This document shows, piece by piece, positions 48,999 to 58,071 of a stretch of DNA of 60,357 nt (the first letter of the stretch is position 1; every line of letters starts with the position of its first letter). The position numbers and the translations under genes were made by a program. The stretch covers positions 1 to 60,357 of the forward strand of contig BTQZ01000011.1 in NCBI GenBank assembly GCA_036986135.1. The letters are read 5' to 3'. Source of the DNA: JADFRG01 sp036986135 (GTDB taxonomy: Bacteria; Chloroflexota; Anaerolineae; Anaerolineales; E44-bin32). The notes beneath the pieces are model-generated. The model did not search any database. It was not told the DNA's origin and worked only from the letters and a program-made list of their open reading frames with translations.

Positions 48999-49111
48999 AG
49001 CGGCAATTGTAGGGCGGGCTCATGAAAGGGCAAAACTGAAGACCTGTTCAATCCAAGCTCAAATCCTTGGAATCTTGGGTTCGTCCCATCGATATGTTGA
49101 TCGACTTCGTT

Positions 49112-49117
49112 TACAAT
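49112..49117 (+). promoter_or_regulatory. -10 box of the MaoC-like gene
   Basis: TACAAT, 17 nt before the ATG at 49135. A Shine-Dalgarno GGAG (49124-49127) lies between, so this is an ordinary short leader of about 10 nt. Confidence 0.45.
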
Positions 49118-49134
49118 CTGGACCGGAGATCCAG

Positions 49135-49611
49135 ATGGCAAAGTTTGAAGAGCGCAGAGGGCTGTACTTCGAGGAATTTATAGTCGGCCAACGGATGAGC
49201 ACGGCCGGTCGGACGATCACTGAAGCGGATATCGTCAATTTCGCAGGCGTGTCAGCCGACTACAACTCGATGCATACCGACATAGCGTTTTCAGCGGATT
49301 CCTTTTACGAGCAGCGCGTGGCGCATGGGTTGCTCGTACTGTCCGTGGCCTCAGGGCTTGCGATGCGCACCGGCCTGTTGGAGGGCACGGTAATCGCCTG
49401 GCGCGATATTCGAGATTGGCGTTTCAGCCAGCCAGTCTTCATAGGCGACACCGTCCACGTGAAGCTGGAAGTCGTTGAATCTAAGCCCATTCCGAGGCTG
49501 GGCGGAGGCCAGGTAAATCTGGGAGTGAAGATCATCAATCAGGAAGGTAAGACGGTGATGAAGGGGAATTGGGGCCTGCTCGTGATGAGTATGCCGCAGG
49601 ACCCGCCATAG
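49135..49611 (+). CDS. MaoC-like acyl dehydratase (hot-dog fold)
   Basis: 158 residues from the ATG at 49135, which has GGAG seven bases upstream; in-frame codons further upstream fall in the promoter. The hydratase motif with the catalytic Asp and His is TEADIVNFAGVSADYNSMHTD, and RVAHGLLVLSVASGLAMRTGLL matches MaoC/PaaZ-type enzymes. It hydrates enoyl thioesters or dehydrates hydroxyacyl-CoA; the exact substrate is open. It is a single gene between the glycosidase (divergent) and the penicillin-binding protein. Confidence 0.92.
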   Translation: MAKFEERRGLYFEEFIVGQRMSTAGRTITEADIVNFAGVSADYNSMHTDIAFSADSFYEQRVAHGLLVLSVASGLAMRTGLLEGTVIAWRDIRDWRFSQPVFIGDTVHVKLEVVESKPIPRLGGGQVNLGVKIINQEGKTVMKGNWGLLVMSMPQDPP

Positions 49612-49709
49612 GCATTGACATAACCTCTCCCCTTCGAGTTTCCCTGCGGCCCCAATCCCATAATCGATTCCCCGTCCCGTAGAGGTTGCTTCCAATCCTC
49701 TCTTCAGAT

Positions 49710-49766
49710 TGACATAATTGTCAGGTTTGTTGCAGATTAATCGCAGTTTCGGCTGCGTGCTATAAT
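49710..49766 (+). promoter_or_regulatory. promoter and inverted repeat upstream of the penicillin-binding protein
   Basis: TGCTATAAT at 49758-49766 is an extended -10 with a perfect TATAAT hexamer, 8 nt before the ATG at 49775, so the message should be leaderless. Further upstream TGACA-TAAT-TGTCA (49710-49723) is a short inverted repeat that could be a regulator site. Confidence 0.55.
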
Positions 49767-49774
49767 CGCCCGCC

Positions 49775-52700
49775 ATGTCCGAGGAGCTTCCCGAAGAGGA
49801 GCTGGAACCAGGCACTGGTGAAGGTTCCTCGGAAGCGCGATCTCCGTCCGAAGAGCAGCCGGGTGATGCGCCCCGTCGGCTGACCGAACCGGATTCCCCG
49901 GGCAAGGCCCGCCAATTTACGGAGCCGCAGGCTGAGCCAGAAGAACCACCGGCTGTGCCGCATCGGCATCCCACGGGCACGCCGGGCCTCACCGGCGGAT
50001 GGATGGCAGAGGCTGAGCGCGAACCGCCCGAGACGGAGCCCAGTCCAACCTTCGGCGAAGGAAGCGGTTCCCAGCGCCTGATTCCCCCTCCTGCATCGGG
50101 GGTGCTCCCCGAACGAGTTCCAGAACGCGACCCCTCGGCCACTCAGGTCGGACCCGCAGCCTACCCGCAGGTTTGGGAAGCCAATACTGGGGAGTCGACC
50201 CGTTCTGGGGGGTGGGGAGGCTGCGTGCTACGCATGGCAATCATGGGCGTGTTTGCCGTCGCGGCTGTAGGTATCGGCCTGGCTTCATTTGTCCTCTACG
50301 AGTATTACGCACTGGCTTCCACCCTTCCCTCGGTCGAGGACCTGCAGCAGCGCGCAGCTCAATTCGAGACCACTCGCATACTGGATCGCGATGGCAACCA
50401 GCTTTACGAGATCCTGGACCCTCAGGAAGGAAGGCGCACGTACGTGCCGATGGAGCGCATCTCCCCCTATATGGTAGCTGCCACGGTAGCCACCGAAGAT
50501 TCGGGCTACTACAGCAATCCAGGTTTCGACCCAGCGGGAATCGCGCGTGCGATCTGGCAGAACTTGCAGGGCGGCACGATTGTCTCGGGCGCTTCGACCA
50601 TCACTCAACAGATCGCGCGCAATCTGCTGCTCTCCCCGGAAGAGCAATCCCAACGCACCGCCCTGCGGAAGATCCGCGAAATCATGTTGGCTGCCGAAAT
50701 CGCGCGGCGCTACACCAAGGACGAGATCCTGGAGCTCTACCTCAACCAGATGTATTTCGGGAACCTGGCCTATGGCGTGGAGGCCGCGGCCCAGACCTAC
50801 TTCAAAACCGGCGCCGAGAATCTCACGCTCAGTCAGGCCTCGTTCTTAGCGGGACTGCTGCAGGCGCCCTCGGTCTATGACGTGCATGTCAACCGTGAGG
50901 CCACCCTCGATCGCCAGCGGCAGGTGCTGGTCTTGATGGTGAATGCAAGTACGGAGCAAGACTGCATCTTTGTGAGCAACGCTCAGCAGCCAATCTGTGT
51001 GACCCCAGAAATGGCGGGCGCGGCCTCTGCCGAGTTTGTCGAGTATGAATTCGAGTCCCCCGACATCAATATCCGCTTTCCACACTGGGTAACGTACGTA
51101 CGCTCGGAGCTGGAGTCCCTATTCGATCCGCAGACGATCTATAGATCGGGTTTTACAGTGCAAACCACCCTCGATCCGCAGCTCCAGCAGGCCGCGCAGG
51201 AGATCGTTGCCGATCAGGTGCAGAAGCTTAAGCAGGAGTTCAAGGTTAGCAACGGAGCGCTGGTAGCGATCAAGCCGGGCACTGGCGAGATATTAGCCAT
51301 GGTCGGTTCAGCCGACTTTACGGATGAGGAAATAGACGGGCAGGTAAATATGACCCTGGCGTTGCGCCAGCCCGGGTCATCCATCAAACCACTCACGTAC
51401 ACAGCCGCGTTCGAGAAAGGATGGACCCCCGGTACGCTACTGTGGGATGTCGAAACAGAATTTCCCCCGTACAAAGATCCGCAGGACCCTTCGAGGAATT
51501 ACACGCCGCGCAATTACGATGAGAAATTCCGTGGACCGGTAACGGTACGCTCTGCGTTAGCGAATTCCTACAACATCCCAGCGCTCAAGACCCTGGAATA
51601 CATTGGCATCTATGACGATGTACTGACGCCGCAGCAGGAAGGCCTGGTGGCGTTTGCGGAAAGAATGGGGTTAACGACATTCGACCGGGACGACTATGGG
51701 ATCTCCCTTACGCTGGGTGGGGGCGACGTCAAGCTGCTCGAACTCACGAATGCGTATGCTACCTTCGCCAACCAAGGCGTGCTCGTCCCGCCGGTTGCCA
51801 TTAGCAAGATCACGGATCACAACGGCGAGGTTGTTTATGAATACGTGCCACCGGAGGGAGAGCGCGTCATTCGCAGCGAGCATGCCTTCCTGATCACTTC
51901 GATTCTGTCCGACAACACCGCTCGCACGCCGGCCTTTGGACCAAATTCGGCACTCGCATTGCCCTTTCCGGCGGCGGTCAAAACCGGCACGACGGACACA
52001 CCCATTCGCGATAATTGGACCCTGGGCTATACGCCAGACGTGGCCGTGGGCGTTTGGGTAGGCAACGCCGACAACAGTCCCATGGAAGACATCTCCGGTC
52101 TGACCGGAGCCGCTCCGATCTGGAACCAGGTCATGCAGCTTGCGATCGAGCGCCTCGCCGGAGGCCGGCCAACACCGTTCACGCGGCCGTCCAATGTGAT
52201 CGAACTGCCGATATGCGCTGTCTCGGGTGCAGAACCCTCCGAATGGTGCCCTGCCCATCGAGTCGAATTCTTTGCCGCCGATCAGCCTCCGCTACCGAAG
52301 GAGCTTGACCTCTGGCGGGAGGTGTGGATCGATGGTTTCTCCCAGGAGCTTGCCTCTGCGGACTGCCCGGATTATGCGACCCGGAAGCTGGGTTTGGCGG
52401 TCTCCGATCCATGGGGCCGAAAGTGGATTCAAGAGACCGACGAGGGGAAAAAATGGGTGGAGCGGATGGGCTTTGAGGGCCAGGACGAGGCCTTCTTCGT
52501 CCCGGAAACGACCTGCGGACCTGACAGCCCGCGACCGCTCCTGATGATAACCGCCCCTCTACAGGGGTCGATCCTATCAAGCGGTCCAATTTCCATCATC
52601 GGACGTGCGGCCGCCACCGACGATTTCAGGGACTGGATCCTGGAGTACGGCGTGGGGAACGATCCCAGCAACTGGCCTGACATAGCGTATAGCGAGTCGG

Positions 52701-52930
52701 CTGTGGAGCAGCCTGAGATCCTGCTTGAATGGGATCCGAGCGACCTGCCAAACGGCCCCTTTTCACTGCGTCTGACGGTACGCAGCAACAGCGGTGGAAA
52801 GGCCAGCTATCGGGTGAACCTCAACTTAAACCTGCCCACCCCTACTCCCACGCCGACCTCCACGCCAACCCCTACATCAACTGCCACTCCGACTTATACT
52901 CCCACGGCTACTACGACACCAACACCGTAG
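49775..52930 (+). CDS. Class A penicillin-binding protein (PBP1A-like)
   Basis: 1051 residues; polymerises and cross-links peptidoglycan outside the membrane. A ~145-residue cytoplasmic N-terminus, acidic and Pro-rich, precedes one membrane helix (MAIMGVFAVAAVGIGLASFV, ~150-170). The GT51 glycosyltransferase domain has ATEDSGYYSNPGFDPAGI (catalytic Glu), GASTITQQIARNLLL and RKIREIMLAAEI. The transpeptidase domain has the nucleophile in PGSSIKPLTY (SxxK), SYN (SALANSYNIPALK) and KTGTTD. A C-terminal extension with an Ig-like region is followed by a Thr-Pro tail (PTPTPTPTSTPTPTS) that may be glycosylated or span the wall. The start overlaps nothing and follows a TATAAT box. Confidence 0.95.
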   Translation: MSEELPEEELEPGTGEGSSEARSPSEEQPGDAPRRLTEPDSPGKARQFTEPQAEPEEPPAVPHRHPTGTPGLTGGWMAEAEREPPETEPSPTFGEGSGSQRLIPPPASGVLPERVPERDPSATQVGPAAYPQVWEANTGESTRSGGWGGCVLRMAIMGVFAVAAVGIGLASFVLYEYYALASTLPSVEDLQQRAAQFETTRILDRDGNQLYEILDPQEGRRTYVPMERISPYMVAATVATEDSGYYSNPGFDPAGIARAIWQNLQGGTIVSGASTITQQIARNLLLSPEEQSQRTALRKIREIMLAAEIARRYTKDEILELYLNQMYFGNLAYGVEAAAQTYFKTGAENLTLSQASFLAGLLQAPSVYDVHVNREATLDRQRQVLVLMVNASTEQDCIFVSNAQQPICVTPEMAGAASAEFVEYEFESPDINIRFPHWVTYVRSELESLFDPQTIYRSGFTVQTTLDPQLQQAAQEIVADQVQKLKQEFKVSNGALVAIKPGTGEILAMVGSADFTDEEIDGQVNMTLALRQPGSSIKPLTYTAAFEKGWTPGTLLWDVETEFPPYKDPQDPSRNYTPRNYDEKFRGPVTVRSALANSYNIPALKTLEYIGIYDDVLTPQQEGLVAFAERMGLTTFDRDDYGISLTLGGGDVKLLELTNAYATFANQGVLVPPVAISKITDHNGEVVYEYVPPEGERVIRSEHAFLITSILSDNTARTPAFGPNSALALPFPAAVKTGTTDTPIRDNWTLGYTPDVAVGVWVGNADNSPMEDISGLTGAAPIWNQVMQLAIERLAGGRPTPFTRPSNVIELPICAVSGAEPSEWCPAHRVEFFAADQPPLPKELDLWREVWIDGFSQELASADCPDYATRKLGLAVSDPWGRKWIQETDEGKKWVERMGFEGQDEAFFVPETTCGPDSPRPLLMITAPLQGSILSSGPISIIGRAAATDDFRDWILEYGVGNDPSNWPDIAYSESAVEQPEILLEWDPSDLPNGPFSLRLTVRSNSGGKASYRVNLNLNLPTPTPTPTSTPTPTSTATPTYTPTATTTPTP

Positions 52931-53059
52931 GAATCTGAGCGAGCCATTCGTCGAGGCGACCGGGTGCGCTGTGCAGCGCTCGGGGCAAGGGCAGTGCCGG
53001 GTTCTATCATGCAATCTGTCCACAGTCCTGCTCGCCGCGCATCTGGCGCGGAGTAACCG

Positions 53060-55276
53060 TCAGAGCAGCGGCAGCTGCGGATCTTCCTGACCGGGTGGAT
53101 CCAGGGCAAGTCGCTCAAAGAGGTTCTTACGATTGAGCGTCGTGTCTTCGGAGAGTCTCCGTATGTGGCGGTACTTGATAATATGCAAGCCGGATTCCAG
53201 CCAAGAATGTAGGCGTGGATCGCGGCGAGCTTTCTCGGCCACCAGCGCGCCACGGCCTCCGGGGATCACAATGGCCTCGATCTCGGCCGATGAGCCTGCG
53301 TGGCCCCGCATGGCGCTTCCTAAGATCGCGGTTTCATCTACGCGGAATGATAGAGAGCTCTCATTGGAATCGTCCCGCCACTCGATCCAATCTGTGCCCG
53401 AGACTTCATAGCCCAACTGGGCTCCCAGGCTGCCCAGCAACGTTAGCATCTCTTCTACATCCGCCTTGCGAGCCTCGGGCTGATCTTCGGGGCGCAGGCG
53501 CCACAGCTTATCCTCGGGATCCAATTGTGCATAGGAGCGTAGGGCTGCCATTACAAGCCCGCGATCCGGCGTCAAGATACCAGGCAGCTGCTTACATAGA
53601 CAGGCGTCGATCTCGACCGCGGTAATGCCGTCCACGGATCGCAATTCAGTGAGCACCGCATCTTCAACTCGATCGGCCAGACTCTCTGCCGCCCTCGAAT
53701 CGTCGGCCAACCAATATCTTCCACTCTCTGGCTCCGTGCCACGCCCAAGATGCACGAACAGCTTTCTGTCGCTCAGGACCTCGTCCAGCTGCTCGCTCAA
53801 TACTCCCAGGGCAGTGCGCGTCTCGCTTGGGCGTACTCCTGCCAGCAGTCTGTCCCCCGCGAGCGCCGAAAAGGCGGCGATGTGGAGCAGCGCATACCGG
53901 CTGGGTTCGCCCCGCGCCTCAAGCGCAGCGCGTGCCGATCGCGACATGGAGTTGGCAACTCTGCTCGAAGCCGCTGAGCTCTCTTGGCTAGGTTCCCGCT
54001 TCCATGTCAGAATGGCCTGCCCCTCCAATCGAAGCGCCCGGCCGGTCAGACGATAGCCTGCTGCATCGAACCCCGACAGTGCAGCTGCCACGAAGCCTGG
54101 CTCCGCGTCCGGTATGAAGCCCAAGACCTGAGCCTGATGACCGACGGCCTCCTTCATAGTTCGCAGCGTGGAACGAAGGGCTGAGGCATGCCACGCCCAG
54201 TCATACCGCCGCCTGCGGAGAGCCGCGCGGATGGGATCGGCAACCTCGCGCCCCCAGAGCCAGGCTGCCCAAAGTGCCGACAGAGTCCAGAATGCCTGGT
54301 TAGGTCGAGGAATGACGGTAAGGATGTGTTGAACCTGTGCGGCGGGCAGTTCGGTTGCCAATTCCCGCACCGGACCGGGATAGACGGTGATGAAGCCGGG
54401 CTCGAGACTCTGCCAGTCCGTCCACTCCTTCAAGCCAACCTTCGGGTCTGAGAGCGCCCAGTGACCCGCGGCCCGCTCTAACGCTTGCCAAACGTTGTTC
54501 TCCCGAAAGCGCGCCGAGGCCGAGAGCTTCAGTGGCCGGCTGCGCCCTTCCGGGTGCCCCCACAATGAGTTGGCCTGATCCAGCGCAGAGAGTAGGAGAG
54601 CACGCGCCGCTTCGCCGGCATCCAGCTGCTCCAATTTGTTGAGCAGTGTGACGATGGCATAGACCGCGCGGCTTGGATAGACGGCAAGCGCCTCCTCCGC
54701 TTGCTGCCTATCTGGACTGCCCTGTGGCGCCAGCTGCTCCAGCGCCATAGCGTGCTGGAGCCCCCGTCTTTCGTACTCGTGTGCTCGCTGCAAATCCTCC
54801 CCATTTGTGGGCTCCTCGATGGTGTGGCTGCAGTGAGGGCAAGAGTAGAACTTGAGAACCGGCTCGCCTTCTTCTTTGTCCCAGACGAAGTAATCCGCAG
54901 AGATCCACTTCTCACACCGCGAGCACTGCGTTTGATATAGATCCAGCAGAAACGGTTCGAGCCGCCCCCCGTCCTTGGGGGCGGTGCTCAGTCGTGCAAG
55001 CGCAGATTGGAGATCGTGAATGGTGAATGGCTCTACTGTGCGCTCGAGCACGTAACGCGCTATGGGGTTGTTTGCGGCGACCAGGACCGCGCGTTCCTCG
55101 GCCGCAGCCTCTACGGCGAGTCGAGGAGAGGCGCCAAATGGGTCGAGTACCCGATCTCCCTTTTGGCCGAATCGCTGCAGAGCGGCCGCCACAGAGCCCT
55201 GCTCGAGCGGAGGCAGGAAGCGTGAGAGAGGGCTCGCACCTCGTACTGGATTACCTGGCACGAAAGCGATATCCAC
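53060..55276 (-). CDS. Degenerate COG1743/DUF1156-like DNA methylase
   Basis: 738 residues. The layout resembles the adenine-specific methylases with a zinc ribbon (COG1743): an N-terminal SAM-type motif RVLDPFGASPRLAVEA (residues ~43-57), a later NNPIARYVLE (70-78), a zinc ribbon CSRC/CPHC (C118, C121, C146, C149), RFRENNVWQALERAAGHW (~257-273) and an element corresponding to motif IV near residues 321-342. In true methylases motif IV is DPPY; here the segment reads VIPRPNQAFWTLSALWAAWL, and the SAM motif lacks the usual G-S-G-T. Catalysis is therefore unlikely. A further ~380 residues with unknown helical domains follow. It stands alone, without restriction or BREX-type partners. Possibly a repurposed DNA- or RNA-binding protein. 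Confidence 0.62.
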   Translation of the reverse strand: MDIAFVPGNPVRGASPLSRFLPPLEQGSVAAALQRFGQKGDRVLDPFGASPRLAVEAAAEERAVLVAANNPIARYVLERTVEPFTIHDLQSALARLSTAPKDGGRLEPFLLDLYQTQCSRCEKWISADYFVWDKEEGEPVLKFYSCPHCSHTIEEPTNGEDLQRAHEYERRGLQHAMALEQLAPQGSPDRQQAEEALAVYPSRAVYAIVTLLNKLEQLDAGEAARALLLSALDQANSLWGHPEGRSRPLKLSASARFRENNVWQALERAAGHWALSDPKVGLKEWTDWQSLEPGFITVYPGPVRELATELPAAQVQHILTVIPRPNQAFWTLSALWAAWLWGREVADPIRAALRRRRYDWAWHASALRSTLRTMKEAVGHQAQVLGFIPDAEPGFVAAALSGFDAAGYRLTGRALRLEGQAILTWKREPSQESSAASSRVANSMSRSARAALEARGEPSRYALLHIAAFSALAGDRLLAGVRPSETRTALGVLSEQLDEVLSDRKLFVHLGRGTEPESGRYWLADDSRAAESLADRVEDAVLTELRSVDGITAVEIDACLCKQLPGILTPDRGLVMAALRSYAQLDPEDKLWRLRPEDQPEARKADVEEMLTLLGSLGAQLGYEVSGTDWIEWRDDSNESSLSFRVDETAILGSAMRGHAGSSAEIEAIVIPGGRGALVAEKARRDPRLHSWLESGLHIIKYRHIRRLSEDTTLNRKNLFERLALDPPGQEDPQLPLL

Positions 55277-55390
55277 TCTTGCAGTATAAGGGAAGCTACC
55301 GTGGGTCCAGCACGCGAGCCTCGATCGGCATTATCATGAACGGAGCGCACACGGTTTGCATTGCGGTGGACCGGATTGGAGAAACTAGGC

Positions 55391-56521
55391 ATGCCCCCGA
55401 TAACAATCGATGAAGCACGCATTCATCTGCCGGACCTGTTAAGAATTTTGCGCAGGCTGGTTGAAATCGAGTCCCCGACGCCCGAGAAACTCGCCGTGGA
55501 CCGCGCAGGATCTTTCGTGATGGAGGAGATGGTAAAGCTCGGCGCCAGTGTGCGGCGCGTCGAGCAAAGCGAGGTCGGTGATCACTGGCTCGGAAGTTGG
55601 GGCTCGGGGCCGGCGGGTATCCTGATGATGGTGCATATTGACACCGTGCACCCCATCGGAACGCTAGAGCACTTTCCATGGTCGGAGGTGGATGGCAAGA
55701 TCTACGGGCCTGGCATCATGGATATGAAGGCCAGCGCCGCCATTGCCCTGACCGCCATCAAGGCGCTGCGCCAGGGAGCCGGCCTGCCCGAACGTCGAAT
55801 CAGCCTGATGTTCAACTCAGACGAAGAAACCGGGAGCCATACCTCGCAGGAGCTCATCCAGTCTCAGGCGAAAGAACATGATCTGGTGCTCTGCCTCGAA
55901 CCGGCCCTGCCCAACGGTGCGCTGAAAACATGGCGAAAGGGTATCGGCATGTTTGAGCTCGAAGTGGTGGGCAGAATGGCACACGCTGGAGCGAATCCCG
56001 CTGACGGCGTAAACGCCATCCATGAGATGGCCCATCAGATACGACAGATCATAGAGCTAGCGGATGAGGAGGCCGGATCGACCCTCAATATAGATATGAT
56101 TGAGGGTGGAACGCGCACGAACGTGATCGCAGCGCGCGCGCGGGCCAGTCTAGACATTCGAGTCAAGACTGAGGAGGAGCGGTCCCGCATCGCCTCACGG
56201 ATGGATAACCTGCGCCCATCGCACCCCGAGGCTCAGCTGTCGGTAAGCGGCGAGTGGAACCGCCCCCCGATGCCTCGCACGGAGGCCATGATTCAGACCT
56301 TCAAACGTGCTAAGAAAATTGGCGCGGGCATGGGACTCGAGCTGACGGAGGGCGGAACTGGAGGGGGTTCAGACGCCAACTTCGTAGCTCCGCTTGGCGT
56401 CCCAGTGCTGGACGGGCTTGGCGCAGTCGGGGCAGGAGCGCATACCGAGAAGGAGCACATCCGCACCGAGAGCTTGCCCGAGCGTATGGCCTTGCTCGCG
56501 GCCTTGCTGGTCGAATGGTGA
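55391..56521 (+). CDS. M20-family metallopeptidase (CPG2/ArgE-like)
   Basis: About 376 residues, cytoplasmic. Metal and catalytic residues are present: MMVHIDTVHP (His, Asp catalytic), GPGIMDMKAS (bridging Asp), NSDEETGSHTS (Glu general base and ligand), CLEPALPNG and the C-terminal GAGAHTEKEHI (His ligand). The dimerisation domain lies at about 180-290 (GMFELEVVGRMAHAGANP). It probably hydrolyses N-acyl amino acids or C-terminal glutamate-type substrates. The ATG at 55391 has GGAG upstream; a TTG at 55361 would extend it by ten residues. It is convergent with the metallopeptidase downstream. Confidence 0.92.
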   Translation: MPPITIDEARIHLPDLLRILRRLVEIESPTPEKLAVDRAGSFVMEEMVKLGASVRRVEQSEVGDHWLGSWGSGPAGILMMVHIDTVHPIGTLEHFPWSEVDGKIYGPGIMDMKASAAIALTAIKALRQGAGLPERRISLMFNSDEETGSHTSQELIQSQAKEHDLVLCLEPALPNGALKTWRKGIGMFELEVVGRMAHAGANPADGVNAIHEMAHQIRQIIELADEEAGSTLNIDMIEGGTRTNVIAARARASLDIRVKTEEERSRIASRMDNLRPSHPEAQLSVSGEWNRPPMPRTEAMIQTFKRAKKIGAGMGLELTEGGTGGGSDANFVAPLGVPVLDGLGAVGAGAHTEKEHIRTESLPERMALLAALLVEW

Positions 56522-56553
56522 TCTAGGTTGAGCCTGCCCGAGTTCAATCCGGA

Positions 56554-57822
56554 CTAGCTCTCCAGCAGGGCTTGAACCTGCTCTAGGGACGTGAGCCAGG
56601 CCATCTTGCGCAGAAACTCGGCCGGATCCGCGATCTGGTCCCAGACCGCTCGCACGGCCTCCCCGATCGGATCTTCGCCGGCTTCTCCACGTGGGCTATC
56701 CGCGTAAGCTCCATAAAAAGCAAAATAGGCTTGATTGATACGACGGATGTTCCGGTATCCGTGATCCCAGAACACCTGCCGTCGGGCTTCCATATATTCT
56801 TCCGCCTCTTCGATGCTTCCCTCTGCAAGTAGCTCGTCCACCCGGATGCGGGTCTCGCGCATTTCGGCGCGGAAGTCGAAGGCCGGAGGCTCGAGGGTCG
56901 GACCAATCTCGCTTGTGGGCCCAGGTTCAGGGGGAGGGTCGGGCAAGAACTCCGGATAATAGCGGGCGAGCACTTCCCGGCCGATCTCGCGTCCGACAAT
57001 TCCCGCAACGGTTTCGTTTATCGTCCGCGTCTCGGGCGATTGATCGTATCGAAAGCCAAGGGGCCGAAAAGCAAGGTAAAGATGGGCCCACTCGTGGACG
57101 ATGGTTTCGGTGAGCCACTCGATCGAGGTGCTCTCCATGATCATCGTTGGGTAGGTTGATAGGCCGCCAATTCCCACTACCAGCGCTGAAACATCTAGCT
57201 CATCCTCGATCTTCGCTTCCAGATCGATCTGATCTTCTAGATTCAAGCCGGGATCGAGTTGCAGATTGGCATCCTGGCGGATCGCGTCCCGCGGAGAAAC
57301 GATGAGCGCGACCGGCAATTCAGAGATTTGAAATGCCACCGGCGGAAACGGACTGCCACCCGCTCCGAGGCCATTCTCCTCCAAAACAACCGCTACATTT
57401 TCCTGCAGTACAGTTTCAGCTAGGGGCTTCAAGGCCTCCAGTCGCTCGCGCACCTGCTCGAGCTCGTCTGATATCGGCTGCGCGGCTAACTGGGGCTCGG
57501 GAAGGTTGGGGTCGGATAACGTACGCTCAAGATCTCCCCTTAGCCGAACTGACTCTCGAATGAGTTCGAGGTAATCAAGCACCACCCGGTTGCGAGCTTC
57601 ATTCGTCAGAAATCCTGGGGCACCGAGCCCAAACTGACCCAACTTCTTTCCGAGCGCTCGGGCGGTCCAGGTCAGGTAGTCAAATTCCAGCGGCCGCGTG
57701 AAGCGCTGCACCTGATCCTGGCGATCGAGGATCTGTGCGGCGCTAGCCGCCAATAAGATGGACAAGGCCAGCAGGACGACAATCAGCGTCCCGAACATGC
57801 GCGCGCGCGCCAGTGTTCTCAT
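56554..57822 (-). CDS. Membrane-anchored HExxH metallopeptidase-like protein
   Basis: About 422 residues. One N-terminal membrane helix (FGTLIVVLLALSILLAAS, ~9-28) places the rest outside the cytoplasm. A zinc motif TIVHEWAHLYLAF (HEWAH) is present, and the downstream RTINETVAGIVGREIG offers the third ligand Glu, as in gluzincin-type peptidases. The remainder is helical with no further recognised domain; a Pro-rich linker (PDPPPEPGPTSE) lies before the C-terminal ~100 residues. Start choice: ATG at 57822 puts the hydrophobic helix near the N-terminus; codons farther upstream up to 57942 overlap a repeat. The role is unknown. Confidence 0.72.
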   Translation of the reverse strand: MRTLARARMFGTLIVVLLALSILLAASAAQILDRQDQVQRFTRPLEFDYLTWTARALGKKLGQFGLGAPGFLTNEARNRVVLDYLELIRESVRLRGDLERTLSDPNLPEPQLAAQPISDELEQVRERLEALKPLAETVLQENVAVVLEENGLGAGGSPFPPVAFQISELPVALIVSPRDAIRQDANLQLDPGLNLEDQIDLEAKIEDELDVSALVVGIGGLSTYPTMIMESTSIEWLTETIVHEWAHLYLAFRPLGFRYDQSPETRTINETVAGIVGREIGREVLARYYPEFLPDPPPEPGPTSEIGPTLEPPAFDFRAEMRETRIRVDELLAEGSIEEAEEYMEARRQVFWDHGYRNIRRINQAYFAFYGAYADSPRGEAGEDPIGEAVRAVWDQIADPAEFLRKMAWLTSLEQVQALLES

Positions 57823-57889
57823 GGGTGACAGTTTATCAACGGATGTTAAATGCACTATAAGCTCCATTGGACCCATCCGATGACCGCTT

Positions 57890-57993
57890 CCTGCCTGCCC
57901 TGCCTGCTTGTACTCGCCAGAGTGTGCTTGCGCCGCAGGCACCTTGGACTGCTAAGGCAGGCAAGTGGCCTAGCCCGCCAGGGCAGGCAGGCC
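57890..57993. repeat. dispersed GC-rich palindromic repeat cluster (copy 2)
   Basis: Contains CCTGCCTGC-type words in both orientations and three exact matches to the cluster near 17.8 kb (TGCCTGCTTGTACTCG at 57901-57916 inverted, GCAAGTGGCC at 57961-57970 direct, TGGACTGCTA inverted). It lies directly upstream of the promoter of the epimerase gene. This is a member of the same intergenic repeat family. Confidence 0.75.
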
Positions 57994-57997
57994 GCTA

Positions 57998-58033
57998 TGC
58001 TATAATCCCGCCGCGGGACCCTTGGGGTCCCGC
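57998..58033 (+). promoter_or_regulatory. extended -10 promoter and 5'-end hairpin of the epimerase operon
   Basis: TGCTATAAT (57998-58006) is an extended -10. Transcription should start near 58013, exactly where a perfect hairpin begins: GCGGGACCC (58013-58021) and GGGTCCCGC (58025-58033), loop TTG. A hairpin at the very 5' end typically protects the message from 5' end-dependent decay. Confidence 0.6.
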
Positions 58034-58053
58034 CTCTTAACAAGGGCAGCTTT

Positions 58054-58071
58054 ATGGCCACAATTTTATGA
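58054..58071 (+). CDS. possible five-codon leader ORF
   Basis: ATG GCC ACA ATT TTA TGA, with AAGGG seven to eleven bases before the ATG. Its TGA overlaps the ATG of the epimerase gene (ATGA). The epimerase start itself has no ribosome binding site, so translation could reach it by reinitiation from this mini-ORF. Confidence 0.35.
   Translation: MATIL

Noticed and set aside
53035..53051. Terminator between the penicillin-binding protein and methylase-like genes
   Set aside because: CCGCGC/GCGCGG forms a hairpin but no T-run follows on either strand, so I did not list it as a terminator.
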